Source: Acidilobaceae archaeon
Lineage (GTDB): Archaea > Thermoproteota > Thermoprotei_A > Sulfolobales > Acidilobaceae
Assembly: GCA_027080775.1 (NCBI GenBank)
Contig: JALWPV010000061.1
Span: 1-50,610 of the forward strand
DNA: 50,610 bases
Reading direction: 5' to 3'
Positions 43,513 through 50,610 of this stretch are shown here, in pieces. The notes beneath the pieces were generated by a model. It made no database searches. It was given only the letters and a program-made list of their open reading frames with translations, and was not told where the DNA came from. Numbering within the stretch: the stretch's first letter is position 1; the number at the start of each line of letters is the position of its first letter. The position numbers were made by a program, and so were the translations under genes.

Positions 43513-44202
43513 TTGGGAGGCCAAGGCAAAAGGTTCGTCGTAGGCATCGACGAGGCCGGGCGGGGCAGTATTGTGGGTGAGATGTTCGTCGCTGGCTTCG
43601 CCGCGCCACCCACCCTGGAGGAGGCACTCGTGGATATGGGTGTTAAGGACAGCAAGCAGCTCACACCACATAGGAGAGCGGAGCTTTACCGCGAACTCGT
43701 TAGGATAGGCCACATACACGTTGTGGCCGTGCCTCCAAGTGAGATAGACTCGAGGAACCTCAACATCCTAACGGAGGAGGCGGCCATGAAGATAGTTGAC
43801 GCCCTAGCCCGGAGGCTCGGGGGCTACGATAGGCTCTCGGCGGTCATCATCGACAAGTTTGGAAGCCCCAGGAGGCTGCCGGCCGCCCTCAGGGCGAGGG
43901 GGTTCAGGGGCCTCCTCATAGTCGAGGAGGGCGCCGACGCCAAGTACCCCCATGTCTCGGCTGCGAGCATTGTGGCGAAGCATTTAAGGGACCTCAGGAT
44001 AAGGGTGCTCTCAAGCCTCTATGGCGTCAGGGGCAGTGGGTACCCCTCCGACCCCAGGACCATGGAGTGGGTGAGGGAGGTCCTCTCGAGGGGCGAGAGG
44101 CCCCCGATAATAAGGTACTCGTGGTCGTCCCTGAGGGAGTACGGCTTCGGCCGCAAGAGGAGGGGTCAGAGGACGCTCGACGAGTGGCTGGGGAGGCGGT
44201 GA
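43513..44202 (+). CDS. rnhB: Ribonuclease HII
   Basis: Removes RNA from RNA-DNA hybrids, including primers. 229 residues from TTG 43513. Catalytic Asp13 and Glu14 lie in GIDEAGRG, with DSKQL (46-50), IIDKFGSP and HVSAASIVAK for the further acidic residues. The C-terminal RKRRGQRTLDEWL is a PIP-like end. The upstream frame is open but has no family likeness. Stop overlaps the Trm10 start as GTGA. Confidence 0.94.
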   Translation: MGGQGKRFVVGIDEAGRGSIVGEMFVAGFAAPPTLEEALVDMGVKDSKQLTPHRRAELYRELVRIGHIHVVAVPPSEIDSRNLNILTEEAAMKIVDALARRLGGYDRLSAVIIDKFGSPRRLPAALRARGFRGLLIVEEGADAKYPHVSAASIVAKHLRDLRIRVLSSLYGVRGSGYPSDPRTMEWVREVLSRGERPPIIRYSWSSLREYGFGRKRRGQRTLDEWLGRR

Positions 44203-45302
44203 CGCGAGCCGGATATAGGGCCGCTGGGTCTCCGCGAACCCTGATTCTGGGGTGGTGGGGTCCCCTCGTGGGCATGGGCGCCGACGTCACGCCAGCCATA
44301 GCGTTGAAGAGGCTCCTCCTCGAGAGGGGGCTCGAATCAGTCAGGCCCAGGGTCTGGCTCTCACGTAAGAAGCTGGCCCTCCAGGGCTTCCAGTATCTAG
44401 CGGTTGAGATGCTCGTAGAGGAGTACTCCATACTCGAGTCCACGGGGCTCTCAAGCGTGGTTTGGGAGGAGAGCTACCGCGGGCGTAGGCTGCGCATACT
44501 CTCAGGCAAGGGCGGCGAGGAGTACGACTCAGAGGTCAGGCGCGAGGCTAGCGGCGTTATAGAGTGGAGGGACCTTGAGGCACTACTTCCCGATCCCCCC
44601 TTCCCCTTGATCACGATAGACCTCGGCCTCTGGAGGCTCCACTCCGAGGACGAGATAGCCAAGCTCCGCATTCAGATAGCGATGAGCCTCGCCGTGGTCA
44701 GGTCCTTCCTATGGGACAGGCACCTGGCCGTCACCAGCGTGCCCGCGGAGGCCAAGGACGCCCTAGAGGAGTTGATGGGTAGGAACAAGGCCCTGCTCAC
44801 GAGTGCGAGGCCCAACGAGTTGCTCTGGAGCGTGGGAGCCGAGGACGTGGTCATTCTGAGGCCCGACGCGCCCGAGGAGCTGAGGCCTCCCGACGTGATG
44901 AGGGCACAAGCCTTCCTGATAGGCGGTATAGTCGACCTCACCCCCCGGAGGGGGCTCAGCAGGATCCTCGATAGGATGGTGCCCTGGGGTAAGCCACGGA
45001 GGATAACGTTGAGGGGGTCAGTCATAGGGGTCCCGGATCGCCTTAATAGGGTGGCCGAGATAATACTAAGGGCCAGACTCCAGTATGGGGGCGACGTGGA
45101 GAGAGCCATTGTCGATTCGATGAGTAAGAGGGACGTGATGCGGAGGCTGTTCGTTGAGATAATGCGGGCCTCCGAGGCGAGGGCGGGGAGGAGAGTGGTC
45201 GATGCCAGCCTCTACGAGGAGCTAAGGACGTGGCTCCCCATAACCTGGGAGGACTTCCTGGAGGCCGCTAGGAAGGCGAGGGTGGAGGTGGTGGGTGCTT
45301 GA
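44199..45302 (+). CDS. Archaeal Trm10 tRNA (m1G9/m1A9) methyltransferase
   Basis: SPOUT-fold methyltransferase acting on N1 of purine 9 of tRNA. 367 residues from GTG 44199. The SAM-binding knot region shows QAFLIGGIVDLTPRRG, then RRITLRGSVIGVPDRLNR, as in Sulfolobus Trm10, with a helical end. The first 200 residues form the archaeal N-terminal domain. Which purine is methylated cannot be told here; the Sulfolobus enzyme makes m1A9. Confidence 0.78.
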   Translation: MTRAGYRAAGSPRTLILGWWGPLVGMGADVTPAIALKRLLLERGLESVRPRVWLSRKKLALQGFQYLAVEMLVEEYSILESTGLSSVVWEESYRGRRLRILSGKGGEEYDSEVRREASGVIEWRDLEALLPDPPFPLITIDLGLWRLHSEDEIAKLRIQIAMSLAVVRSFLWDRHLAVTSVPAEAKDALEELMGRNKALLTSARPNELLWSVGAEDVVILRPDAPEELRPPDVMRAQAFLIGGIVDLTPRRGLSRILDRMVPWGKPRRITLRGSVIGVPDRLNRVAEIILRARLQYGGDVERAIVDSMSKRDVMRRLFVEIMRASEARAGRRVVDASLYEELRTWLPITWEDFLEAARKARVEVVGA

Positions 45303-46183
45303 GGGTAAGGCTCGTGGCAGCTGATAGCATGGGGGTCAGGAGCCTAGCCACCCACGTGGAGATGTGCGGCCTCTCTATAGCGGTGGACCTGAGCGCCAGT
45401 CTCGCCCCCAGGAGATACGGCCTCCCCCCGCATGAACTCGAGCTTAGGGAGCTAGACTCTAGCCTCGAGAGGATACGCGGCCTCCTCCAGGACTCTCACG
45501 TCGCGGTGATAACTCACTACCACTACGATCACTACCTCGCCGGCGAGCCAGAGCTATACTATGGCAAGCACCTCCTCGTAAAGCACCCGAGGAGCGACAT
45601 CAATGTGAGTCAGAGAATAAGGGCTCATAGGTTCCTCGTGAAGGGGGGTATAGCTGAGAGGGCCAGAGTCTCCTACGCTGACGGTATGGAGTATGTTATC
45701 GATGGAGTCAGGTTCCGCTTCTCACCGCCAGTCTGGCACGGCGAGCCGGGCACGAAGGTGGGCAAGGTAGTCATGGTGGCGATAGAGTGTGATGAGGGCC
45801 GGGTGGTCTATGCAAGCGACGTGCAGGGCCCCGTGGACGAGGAGGCTAGGAACTGGCTTGCCGGGCTCGGCGGTGCAGACCTGTTAGTCATCGATGGGCC
45901 GCCCACGTACTTCGCAGGCTACAAGGTGCCGCGCGAGGCTGTGGAGGATGGGTTCAGGGGCTTTGTGGAGGTTGTCAGGAGGCTGAAGCCCCACGTCGTA
46001 GTTGTAGATCACCACCTGGCCAGGGATAAGGCGTACGAGGACATACTGGGAGACCTCAGGCGCAGGGTGGGTGGTAGCTCCCGGATAGTCTCGGCCGCCG
46101 AGTTTATGGGCAGGGAGCCGAGGCTGCTCGAGGCTTACAGGAGGGAGCTATGGCGTGGGGAGTGGCTCCCCGGGGAGGCCTAA
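45299..46183 (+). CDS. UPF0282 metallo-beta-lactamase-fold hydrolase
   Basis: 294 residues from TTG 45299 (TTGA overlap). Metal motif THYHYDHY gives His73, His75, Asp77 and His78; further ligands are VWHGEP, ASDVQG and VVDHHLARD. UPF0282 members are archaeal, with unknown substrate. Its place between Trm10 and Nep1 hints at RNA processing. Confidence 0.88.
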   Translation: MRVRLVAADSMGVRSLATHVEMCGLSIAVDLSASLAPRRYGLPPHELELRELDSSLERIRGLLQDSHVAVITHYHYDHYLAGEPELYYGKHLLVKHPRSDINVSQRIRAHRFLVKGGIAERARVSYADGMEYVIDGVRFRFSPPVWHGEPGTKVGKVVMVAIECDEGRVVYASDVQGPVDEEARNWLAGLGGADLLVIDGPPTYFAGYKVPREAVEDGFRGFVEVVRRLKPHVVVVDHHLARDKAYEDILGDLRRRVGGSSRIVSAAEFMGREPRLLEAYRRELWRGEWLPGEA

Positions 46184-46850
46184 GCTCAGGGTGGCGCTGC
46201 TGGAGGCCGGCGTTGAGCTAGTGCCCAGGAGCCTCTGGCGCCACCCGCAGGTCCGGAGGGCAGCCGAGCGGTACGGTGTTGAGCCCTCCCTGATGCTCCT
46301 GGATAAGAGCCTCCACTACAACGCAATGGCCTCCCTGCCCAGGAAGTGGAAGAGGGGGAGGCCCGACATAGCCCACCTCACCCTGCTGGTGCTACTCGAA
46401 TCGAGGGCTGGCAGGCGGGGGCTCGTAGAGGCTTATATGCACACCGTGGGGGGCGAGGTCTACTACTTCAAGCCCACGGAGAGGATCCCGAAGAACTATG
46501 AGAGGTTCAAGGGCCTCATGGCCCACCTTATCAGGGATGGCAGGGTGCCACCCGAGGGCGAGCCCCTTATCTACAGGGTATCCGGGAGCCTGGCCTCATT
46601 CCTCGCCTCGAAGGGACCGCTTATACTCCTCTGGGAGCGCGGCAAGCGGGCCAGCGAGGAGGAGGTAGTCGCCAGAGCCCTGGCTAGAGGCGCAGTGCTC
46701 GGCATAGGAGGCTTTCCCCGAGGGGACTTCGAGAGGTCCACGCTACGCAAGGCCGCGGAGGCGTATAGCATAGCGGGTGGGGAGCCCCTGCCGGCCTGGA
46801 GCGTGGCGTGTAGGATCGTGAGGGCATACGAGAGGATAGTGGGGCTATGA
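46155..46850 (+). CDS. nep1: rRNA pseudouridine-N1-methyltransferase Nep1 (Emg1)
   Basis: SPOUT methyltransferase that modifies pseudouridine in helix 35 of 16S rRNA. 231 residues. Family marks: LLEAGVELVPRSLW, LLDKSLHYNAM, KRGRPDIAHLTLLVLLESRA, then GIGGFPRGDF, the SAM-binding loop. Start GTG 46155 overlaps the UPF0282 stop by 29 nt; GTG 46191 would be shorter. Ends 16 nt from convergent rpl2. Confidence 0.92.
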   Translation: MGSGSPGRPKLRVALLEAGVELVPRSLWRHPQVRRAAERYGVEPSLMLLDKSLHYNAMASLPRKWKRGRPDIAHLTLLVLLESRAGRRGLVEAYMHTVGGEVYYFKPTERIPKNYERFKGLMAHLIRDGRVPPEGEPLIYRVSGSLASFLASKGPLILLWERGKRASEEEVVARALARGAVLGIGGFPRGDFERSTLRKAAEAYSIAGGEPLPAWSVACRIVRAYERIVGL

Positions 46851-46866
46851 AGCCCCCGGGAGGGGT

Positions 46867-47583
46867 CTACCTCTTCCTCCTCCCCGTGCGGCGGGCTGCT
46901 ATGTGGCCCACCTTCCTGCCCGGCGGCGTCTCCCTCGCTACAGTGCTGGGGTGGCTCTTCCTCTGGTGGCTGCCGCCTCCGAAGGGGTGGCTGGCGGCGT
47001 TCATCGCCACACCCCTGACCCTGGGCCACTTACGCGCCTTGACCTTCCACTTGTGGTAGGCGTTGCCAGCCTTCACCAGCGGCTTCTCCACCCTGCCAGC
47101 CCCGGCAGGTATGCCTATGGTGGCCCTCGAGGCGGCTGGCACGTCCTTCTCCTTACCGCTGGGGAGCTTCACCCTGACCCTATCGCCGCTCTTGCCTAGG
47201 ACTATGGCGTAGCTACCGGCCTGCCTGGCGAGCTTGCCCCCGTCTCCGGGTATGAGTTCTATGTTGTATACTGCTGAGCCCTCGGGTACCTGGCCTAATG
47301 GCAGTATGTTACCCGGCTCCGGCTTGGCGTCCGGGCCTATCTCTATGATCTGGCCTATGTACATGCCCTCCGCGGCCGGCATTAGGAACTCGTCTCCCCT
47401 CTCAGTTACAACCCTCGCCAGGGGAACGTATCTCCCGGGATCGTGTATTAGATCCACCACCCTAGCCTTGAGGGTCTCCCTCGTTAGTGGTGGGTACTTC
47501 GCCGGGCCTGGGTGTATGTGGCCTGGGCTCCTGAATGTGGGCGAGCCCCTCCCCATTCTCTGTTGGCGCAGGCTCTTGCCCAA
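46867..47583 (-). CDS. rpl2: Ribosomal protein L2 (uL2)
   Basis: 238 residues from TTG 47583. The start MGKSLRQQRMGRGSPTFRSP and the PGDGGKLARQAGSYA and VAMNAASHPFGGG segments near the peptidyl-transferase region are conserved; the RRTGRRKR end is basic. It is not in the large S10/spc cluster here but directly after the Ced operon. Its first 122 nt overlap the 3' end of cedB in a different frame. Confidence 0.96.
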   Translation of the reverse strand: MGKSLRQQRMGRGSPTFRSPGHIHPGPAKYPPLTRETLKARVVDLIHDPGRYVPLARVVTERGDEFLMPAAEGMYIGQIIEIGPDAKPEPGNILPLGQVPEGSAVYNIELIPGDGGKLARQAGSYAIVLGKSGDRVRVKLPSGKEKDVPAASRATIGIPAGAGRVEKPLVKAGNAYHKWKVKARKWPRVRGVAMNAASHPFGGGSHQRKSHPSTVARETPPGRKVGHIAARRTGRRKR

Positions 47584-48931
47584 TCCACTGCTCCCCCGTG
47601 CTCCGCGGGCGTTGCAGGGTGGTGCTGGCGGTTTTAAGGAGTTTCCCGAAGTCCACCACCCTTATGGGCACGGGCCTCGAGTCCCTCCGGGCTATGATGG
47701 CCTCGCCTACCGGTAGCTCGAGGAGCTCGTCGGCGAGCCTCCTGACGCCGAGCCTAGCTGCTAGCTCGGAGTACGACTCGGTCTTGCCCCCGAACACTAT
47801 GAATGTGCCGGTGTTGTCGGCTACAGCCCCCGGTATGTCGGACGGCTCCTGGACGGCGTACACGAGGTGGAAGCCGAGGGACCTCCCCTCCCTGGCTATG
47901 GCCTCGAAGAGACTGGGCTCGAGGCTCATGTGCCTCCAGGCCTCATCCACCACCACAACCACAGGGCCCCCTAGGCTCTCCCGCCTCGACCAGAGCCCAC
48001 CTATCACCCTGACACCCTCGCCAGCGTCTACCTCCGGCCCGTAGACCTCGACCCTCCCACCCCCTATCTCCGAGACGAGGGAGGCCAGGTCACCCTTCGG
48101 GTCGACCACGACTATCCTCCAGGGCTCGCCCCAGGCCTCCGAGGCGGCCGCTAGCTGTGCCACCACGCCGGCCAGTAGCACTGTCTTCCCCCTACCCGTG
48201 GGGCCCACTATCCCTATGTGAGCGGCGAAGTCCCCGGGGTAGTCGAGGGCGTACACGGCCGACTCGACGTCGAGCCTCCACCCCAGTATGACTGGGTACC
48301 CCCTAACGCTGTGCTGCCTAGGGGGCATGACGAGCGATGAGGCCTTCGAGGCCGGCCTGGGCCCCGGCGGCGGGGCGATGGCATCCATGCAGGAACCCCC
48401 GGGCACCCTCTTCAGCGTAATGCCCAGCTCCGCCTCTAGCAGAGTCTTGAAGGCCTCGGCCCTCGCTAGTCCCTCGGGGCCCTCCGGCACCCACACGACG
48501 ACTCCCAGGGATCCCCAGTAGGGCTGGGAGGTCAGCGCGACCTCCTCGTATAGGGAGGAGAGCGTCTCTAGCATGGACTTGAGCCTCGCGGAGCGCGAGA
48601 CCGAGTATGCAGCCTCCACCCTGGCGAGGGACTCCTCGAGTCTCGAGAGGATCCTGTCACGCCTCACCTTATAGAGGCTGGACACGATACTCACGCTCAC
48701 GCCAGCGTCCCGGGCTATCCTGAAGACCCTCCTACCAGGGTCCCTCTCGCTGGCTGGGAGATCCTCGGAGACGTATACGACCCCGTGGAGCCGCTCCCCC
48801 TCAATGCTAACCTCGAGGTCCCCCTCACGCGCCAGGCTCGGCCGGGGGGCCTGCTGTGTGAATGTACCCTTCAGGAGCAGGGCCAGGCTGGCGGCACTCA
48901 TGGCGCCTATGAAGGCTAGGAATGGGTCCAA
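47462..48931 (-). CDS. cedB: CedB, VirB4/HerA-type DNA-import ATPase
   Basis: Motor of the crenarchaeal DNA-exchange (Ced) system, which imports DNA. 489 residues from TTG 48931, preceded by GGGGGTG 8 nt away. An N-terminal membrane helix (FLAFIGAMSAASLALLL), a helical middle, then a VirB4/HerA ATPase with Walker A GPTGRGKT (243-250), VVVDPKGDL, Walker B VVVVVDEAW (DE at 329-330) and FHLVYAVQEP. The last 40 residues are proline/glutamate-rich, low complexity and encoded over the start of rpl2. The frame opens to 48982, but that would overlap cedA without a ribosome site. Confidence 0.85.
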   Translation of the reverse strand: MDPFLAFIGAMSAASLALLLKGTFTQQAPRPSLAREGDLEVSIEGERLHGVVYVSEDLPASERDPGRRVFRIARDAGVSVSIVSSLYKVRRDRILSRLEESLARVEAAYSVSRSARLKSMLETLSSLYEEVALTSQPYWGSLGVVVWVPEGPEGLARAEAFKTLLEAELGITLKRVPGGSCMDAIAPPPGPRPASKASSLVMPPRQHSVRGYPVILGWRLDVESAVYALDYPGDFAAHIGIVGPTGRGKTVLLAGVVAQLAAASEAWGEPWRIVVVDPKGDLASLVSEIGGGRVEVYGPEVDAGEGVRVIGGLWSRRESLGGPVVVVVDEAWRHMSLEPSLFEAIAREGRSLGFHLVYAVQEPSDIPGAVADNTGTFIVFGGKTESYSELAARLGVRRLADELLELPVGEAIIARRDSRPVPIRVVDFGKLLKTASTTLQRPRSTGEQWIGQEPAPTENGEGLAHIQEPRPHTPRPGEVPTTNEGDPQG

Positions 48932-48950
48932 CCCGGGAGCACCCCCGCTG

Positions 48951-50333
48951 CTAGAGTCTCGGTATGAGCCTCTCCCTCCCACCCAGTAGCCTGGCTAGGG
49001 CGAATGCGATGCTCGACAGCACGAATAGGTATATTGAGGGTAGTATGACGTAGCCCACTAGCATCCTCGGCGCTCCAGTCCTCGAGAACTTCGTTAGGCC
49101 TAGGTAGTCCATTATGTAATCCTTTGGCTCGGGTAGTTGAGGCTTGGCTCTACAGGAGCCCTCGAACTTGAACGTCACGTTATAGTAGCCGGGTTCCCCG
49201 GCTACGAGCCTCAGGTAGGAGCCCGTTATGCCCCTCCACTCCCAGACGCCCTTCTCAACGCTCATGGGGCCCTCGTAGGTGTAGTCCACGCGGCAACCGC
49301 TCGGCGCGTCGGCCTCCACGTACTGGCCGCTATCCAGGTAGGCGCTGACCCTGACCTCTCCCCCCTCCAGGCTAGCCCTGGCGGTGCGCGTATCGGTATA
49401 CACGATCCTATAGCCGCTCTGGTAGAGAAGGAATGGCGTTGTCAGGTTAATGTTGTAGCCGCTGAGGCTCTCGTTGAGGGTTGTGGGATCCAGGGGGTAG
49501 GGGTATAGGGGTATTATGACCCCGTCTATCTCGAGGCTCCAGTAGCTGGGGGCCCTGGAGGGCATGGAAGCGTAGCCGAGGCCGTAGGGGCCATCCAGGT
49601 AGCCGTTCTCGCCGACCAGGTAGCGTGCGACTTCGACGCTCTTACCGTTATCTACTATGCGCTCGCGCACAAAGCCGGCTGTGACGGGGTAGCCAGTGGC
49701 ATCGTAGACCCTCACCTTAGCTATGAGGGCTCCGAGGCTCTCGGGGATCTCGGGAGCCATGCCCATGGCGCTGGATATGAATGCCGGCATGAGGGGGAGG
49801 CCAGCATTGAATACGAGGGCGAACGCTAGGAGGCCCGCGCCAGCACTCTTCCCTATTCTCAAAGGGAGGGAGTAGAGCGCTATGCCAAGGGCCGCCAGGT
49901 ACATATAAGTCTTCCTAACGATAAGCATGAGTGCCCCTATGGTTGTGAAGGTCAGTATGACCATGTTGACGACCTTGTCGAGCGGCCATAAGAGGCTGTA
50001 GACCAGGTAGGAGAGGTAGACAAGCCTGGCGCTCGCTATTATGGCGGCTATCATCATCTTCACCCCTAGGGCTATTGCGAGCACGTGGTTGTACCAGTCC
50101 GTGAAGGAGCCCCAGGTCCAGCCGAGGAGGGTTGGGAGCGAGTCGGAGAACTGGATGAGGGTCCAGTAGAGCGTTATTAGTATGAAGGCTAGCACGCTAT
50201 CAGATATCAGCCTGCCGCCCCAGACCTTCACCCCCCTCAGGGGCACTGGGAGTGCTATAATCAGGGCTCCCAAGGAGAAGGTTAGCATAACAAGCTCGTA
50301 TGCAACCAGCATCAGATAGTTTACCGAGGCCAA
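48951..50333 (-). CDS. cedA: CedA, polytopic Ced membrane channel protein
   Basis: 460 residues from TTG 50333, 12 nt behind cedA1. Hydrophobic helices at about 6-30, 42-65, 79-117 (two), 121-161 (two) and 164-187, an outer beta-rich domain (about 190-415, with YVEADAPSGCRVDY, GEPGYYNVTFKF and N-x-S/T sites) and a last helix (424-450). CedA is the VirB6-like membrane core of Ced; the outer domain is larger than in the shortest Sulfolobus form. Assignment rests on topology and the CedA1-CedA-CedB order. Confidence 0.8.
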   Translation of the reverse strand: MASVNYLMLVAYELVMLTFSLGALIIALPVPLRGVKVWGGRLISDSVLAFILITLYWTLIQFSDSLPTLLGWTWGSFTDWYNHVLAIALGVKMMIAAIIASARLVYLSYLVYSLLWPLDKVVNMVILTFTTIGALMLIVRKTYMYLAALGIALYSLPLRIGKSAGAGLLAFALVFNAGLPLMPAFISSAMGMAPEIPESLGALIAKVRVYDATGYPVTAGFVRERIVDNGKSVEVARYLVGENGYLDGPYGLGYASMPSRAPSYWSLEIDGVIIPLYPYPLDPTTLNESLSGYNINLTTPFLLYQSGYRIVYTDTRTARASLEGGEVRVSAYLDSGQYVEADAPSGCRVDYTYEGPMSVEKGVWEWRGITGSYLRLVAGEPGYYNVTFKFEGSCRAKPQLPEPKDYIMDYLGLTKFSRTGAPRMLVGYVILPSIYLFVLSSIAFALARLLGGRERLIPRL

Positions 50334-50345
50334 GCGGCGGCCACC

Positions 50346-50588
50346 TTACCCGAGCGCCTGCTTCACGATGTATGTTATGAAGGCGAAGAGCGAGCTGCCG
50401 ACGGCGAGCCAGAACGCCGCCCATATGGAGTCCTCGATGAAGCTGCTGCCGACCCTCTTCACCCTGCTGAAGGGTATGGGCGCCCCCCTAAGCGCCCAGC
50501 CGACGCTCCACGTCAACACGAAGAGGGCCCACGCGGCCGCGGTTATCCTGTTAGTCAACCCCTGTATCAGGCCTACTATGTCACCCAA
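50346..50588 (-). CDS. cedA1: CedA1, two-helix conjugative-type pilin
   Basis: 80 residues from TTG 50588, with GGTGGGG before the start. Two hydrophobic helices (AAWALFVLTWSVGWALRG at about 18-35, and IWAAFWLAVGSSLFAFITYI at about 55-74) joined by a short basic loop (FSRVKRVG), and no signal peptide. In Aeropyrum pernix CedA1 has been shown to build a conjugation-like pilus. First gene of the Ced operon; it is complete 22 nt from the window end. Confidence 0.8.
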   Translation of the reverse strand: MGDIVGLIQGLTNRITAAAWALFVLTWSVGWALRGAPIPFSRVKRVGSSFIEDSIWAAFWLAVGSSLFAFITYIVKQALG

Positions 50589-50610
50589 GGCCCCACCCCA
50601 ACCTGGGGGC

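Noticed and set aside
48932-48982. Longer CedB start at 48982
   Set aside because: It would overlap the end of cedA without a ribosome site; TTG 48931 has GGGGGTG at good spacing directly before the membrane helix.
1-50610. CRISPR array
   Set aside because: No regularly spaced direct repeats and no cas genes were seen.

Overview
The window is a gene-dense, GC-rich chromosomal segment from a hyperthermophilic crenarchaeote (Thermoproteota), most like the Desulfurococcales / Aeropyrum-Pyrodictium side of the phylum. Evidence: RadA, an OB-fold SSB with an RG-rich tail, an L39e-L31e-eIF6-L20a(LX)-prefoldin-FtsY cluster, a stand-alone threonyl-tRNA editing subunit, a peroxiredoxin very like the Aeropyrum enzyme, a CydAA'-type bd oxidase and a crenarchaeal Ced DNA-import operon. 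Start codons are often GTG or TTG, many genes overlap by 1-30 nt as GTGA/TTGA/TAATG junctions, and TATA-like boxes lie 25-60 nt before operon heads. Genus cannot be fixed from the sequence alone.

Layout. 1-7.1 kb: SSB, a membrane-anchored thioredoxin-fold protein, acyl-CoA dehydrogenase, tRNA-Leu(CAA), two unrecognised AT-richer genes next to the tRNA, and a thiolase. This part holds two large gene-free stretches (489-881 and 6106-7092). Each has a short AT-rich tract followed by a GC-rich segment full of nested inverted repeats, so both are candidate structured RNA loci. A cluster of 10-12 bp half-sites with a perfect 12-bp palindrome sits upstream of the thiolase. 7.1-20.3 kb: tRNA-binding protein, bd oxidase CydA/CydA', peroxiredoxin, GlmS plus a GlmU-like enzyme, ASCH protein, two zinc ribbons, ThrRS editing subunit, RadA, and an archaeal prepilin peptidase. 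20.4-29 kb: HIT and DHH proteins, then a DUF4129-DUF4350-MoxR-DUF58 membrane operon with two further membrane proteins. 29-33.1 kb: a DUF447 protein with the pterin enzyme MptE, then three tandem four-CBS proteins (12 CBS motifs).

33.1-43.4 kb (minus strand): a long informational operon runs from DNA ligase through the RNase P protein Rpp21, a CRM/YhbY protein, S19e, PDCD5-like, L39e, L31e, eIF6, L20a and prefoldin alpha to FtsY. To its right are a coiled-coil protein, a DUF2153-like protein, a Trm112-like zinc protein, phosphoglucosamine mutase and an eIF2B-like protein. 43.5-46.9 kb (plus): RNase HII, Trm10, UPF0282 and Nep1, translationally coupled. 46.9-50.6 kb (minus): CedA1, CedA and CedB, with rpl2 overlapping the CedB 3' end.

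How the genes fit together. GlmS, the GlmU-like enzyme and GlmM cover the route from fructose-6-phosphate to UDP-GlcNAc, probably for surface N-glycans. CydAA' plus peroxiredoxin suggest exposure to oxygen. Ced import, RadA, SSB, ligase and RNase HII together make a plausible DNA uptake and repair set. Most of the rest is translation, tRNA/rRNA modification and membrane-protein quality control.
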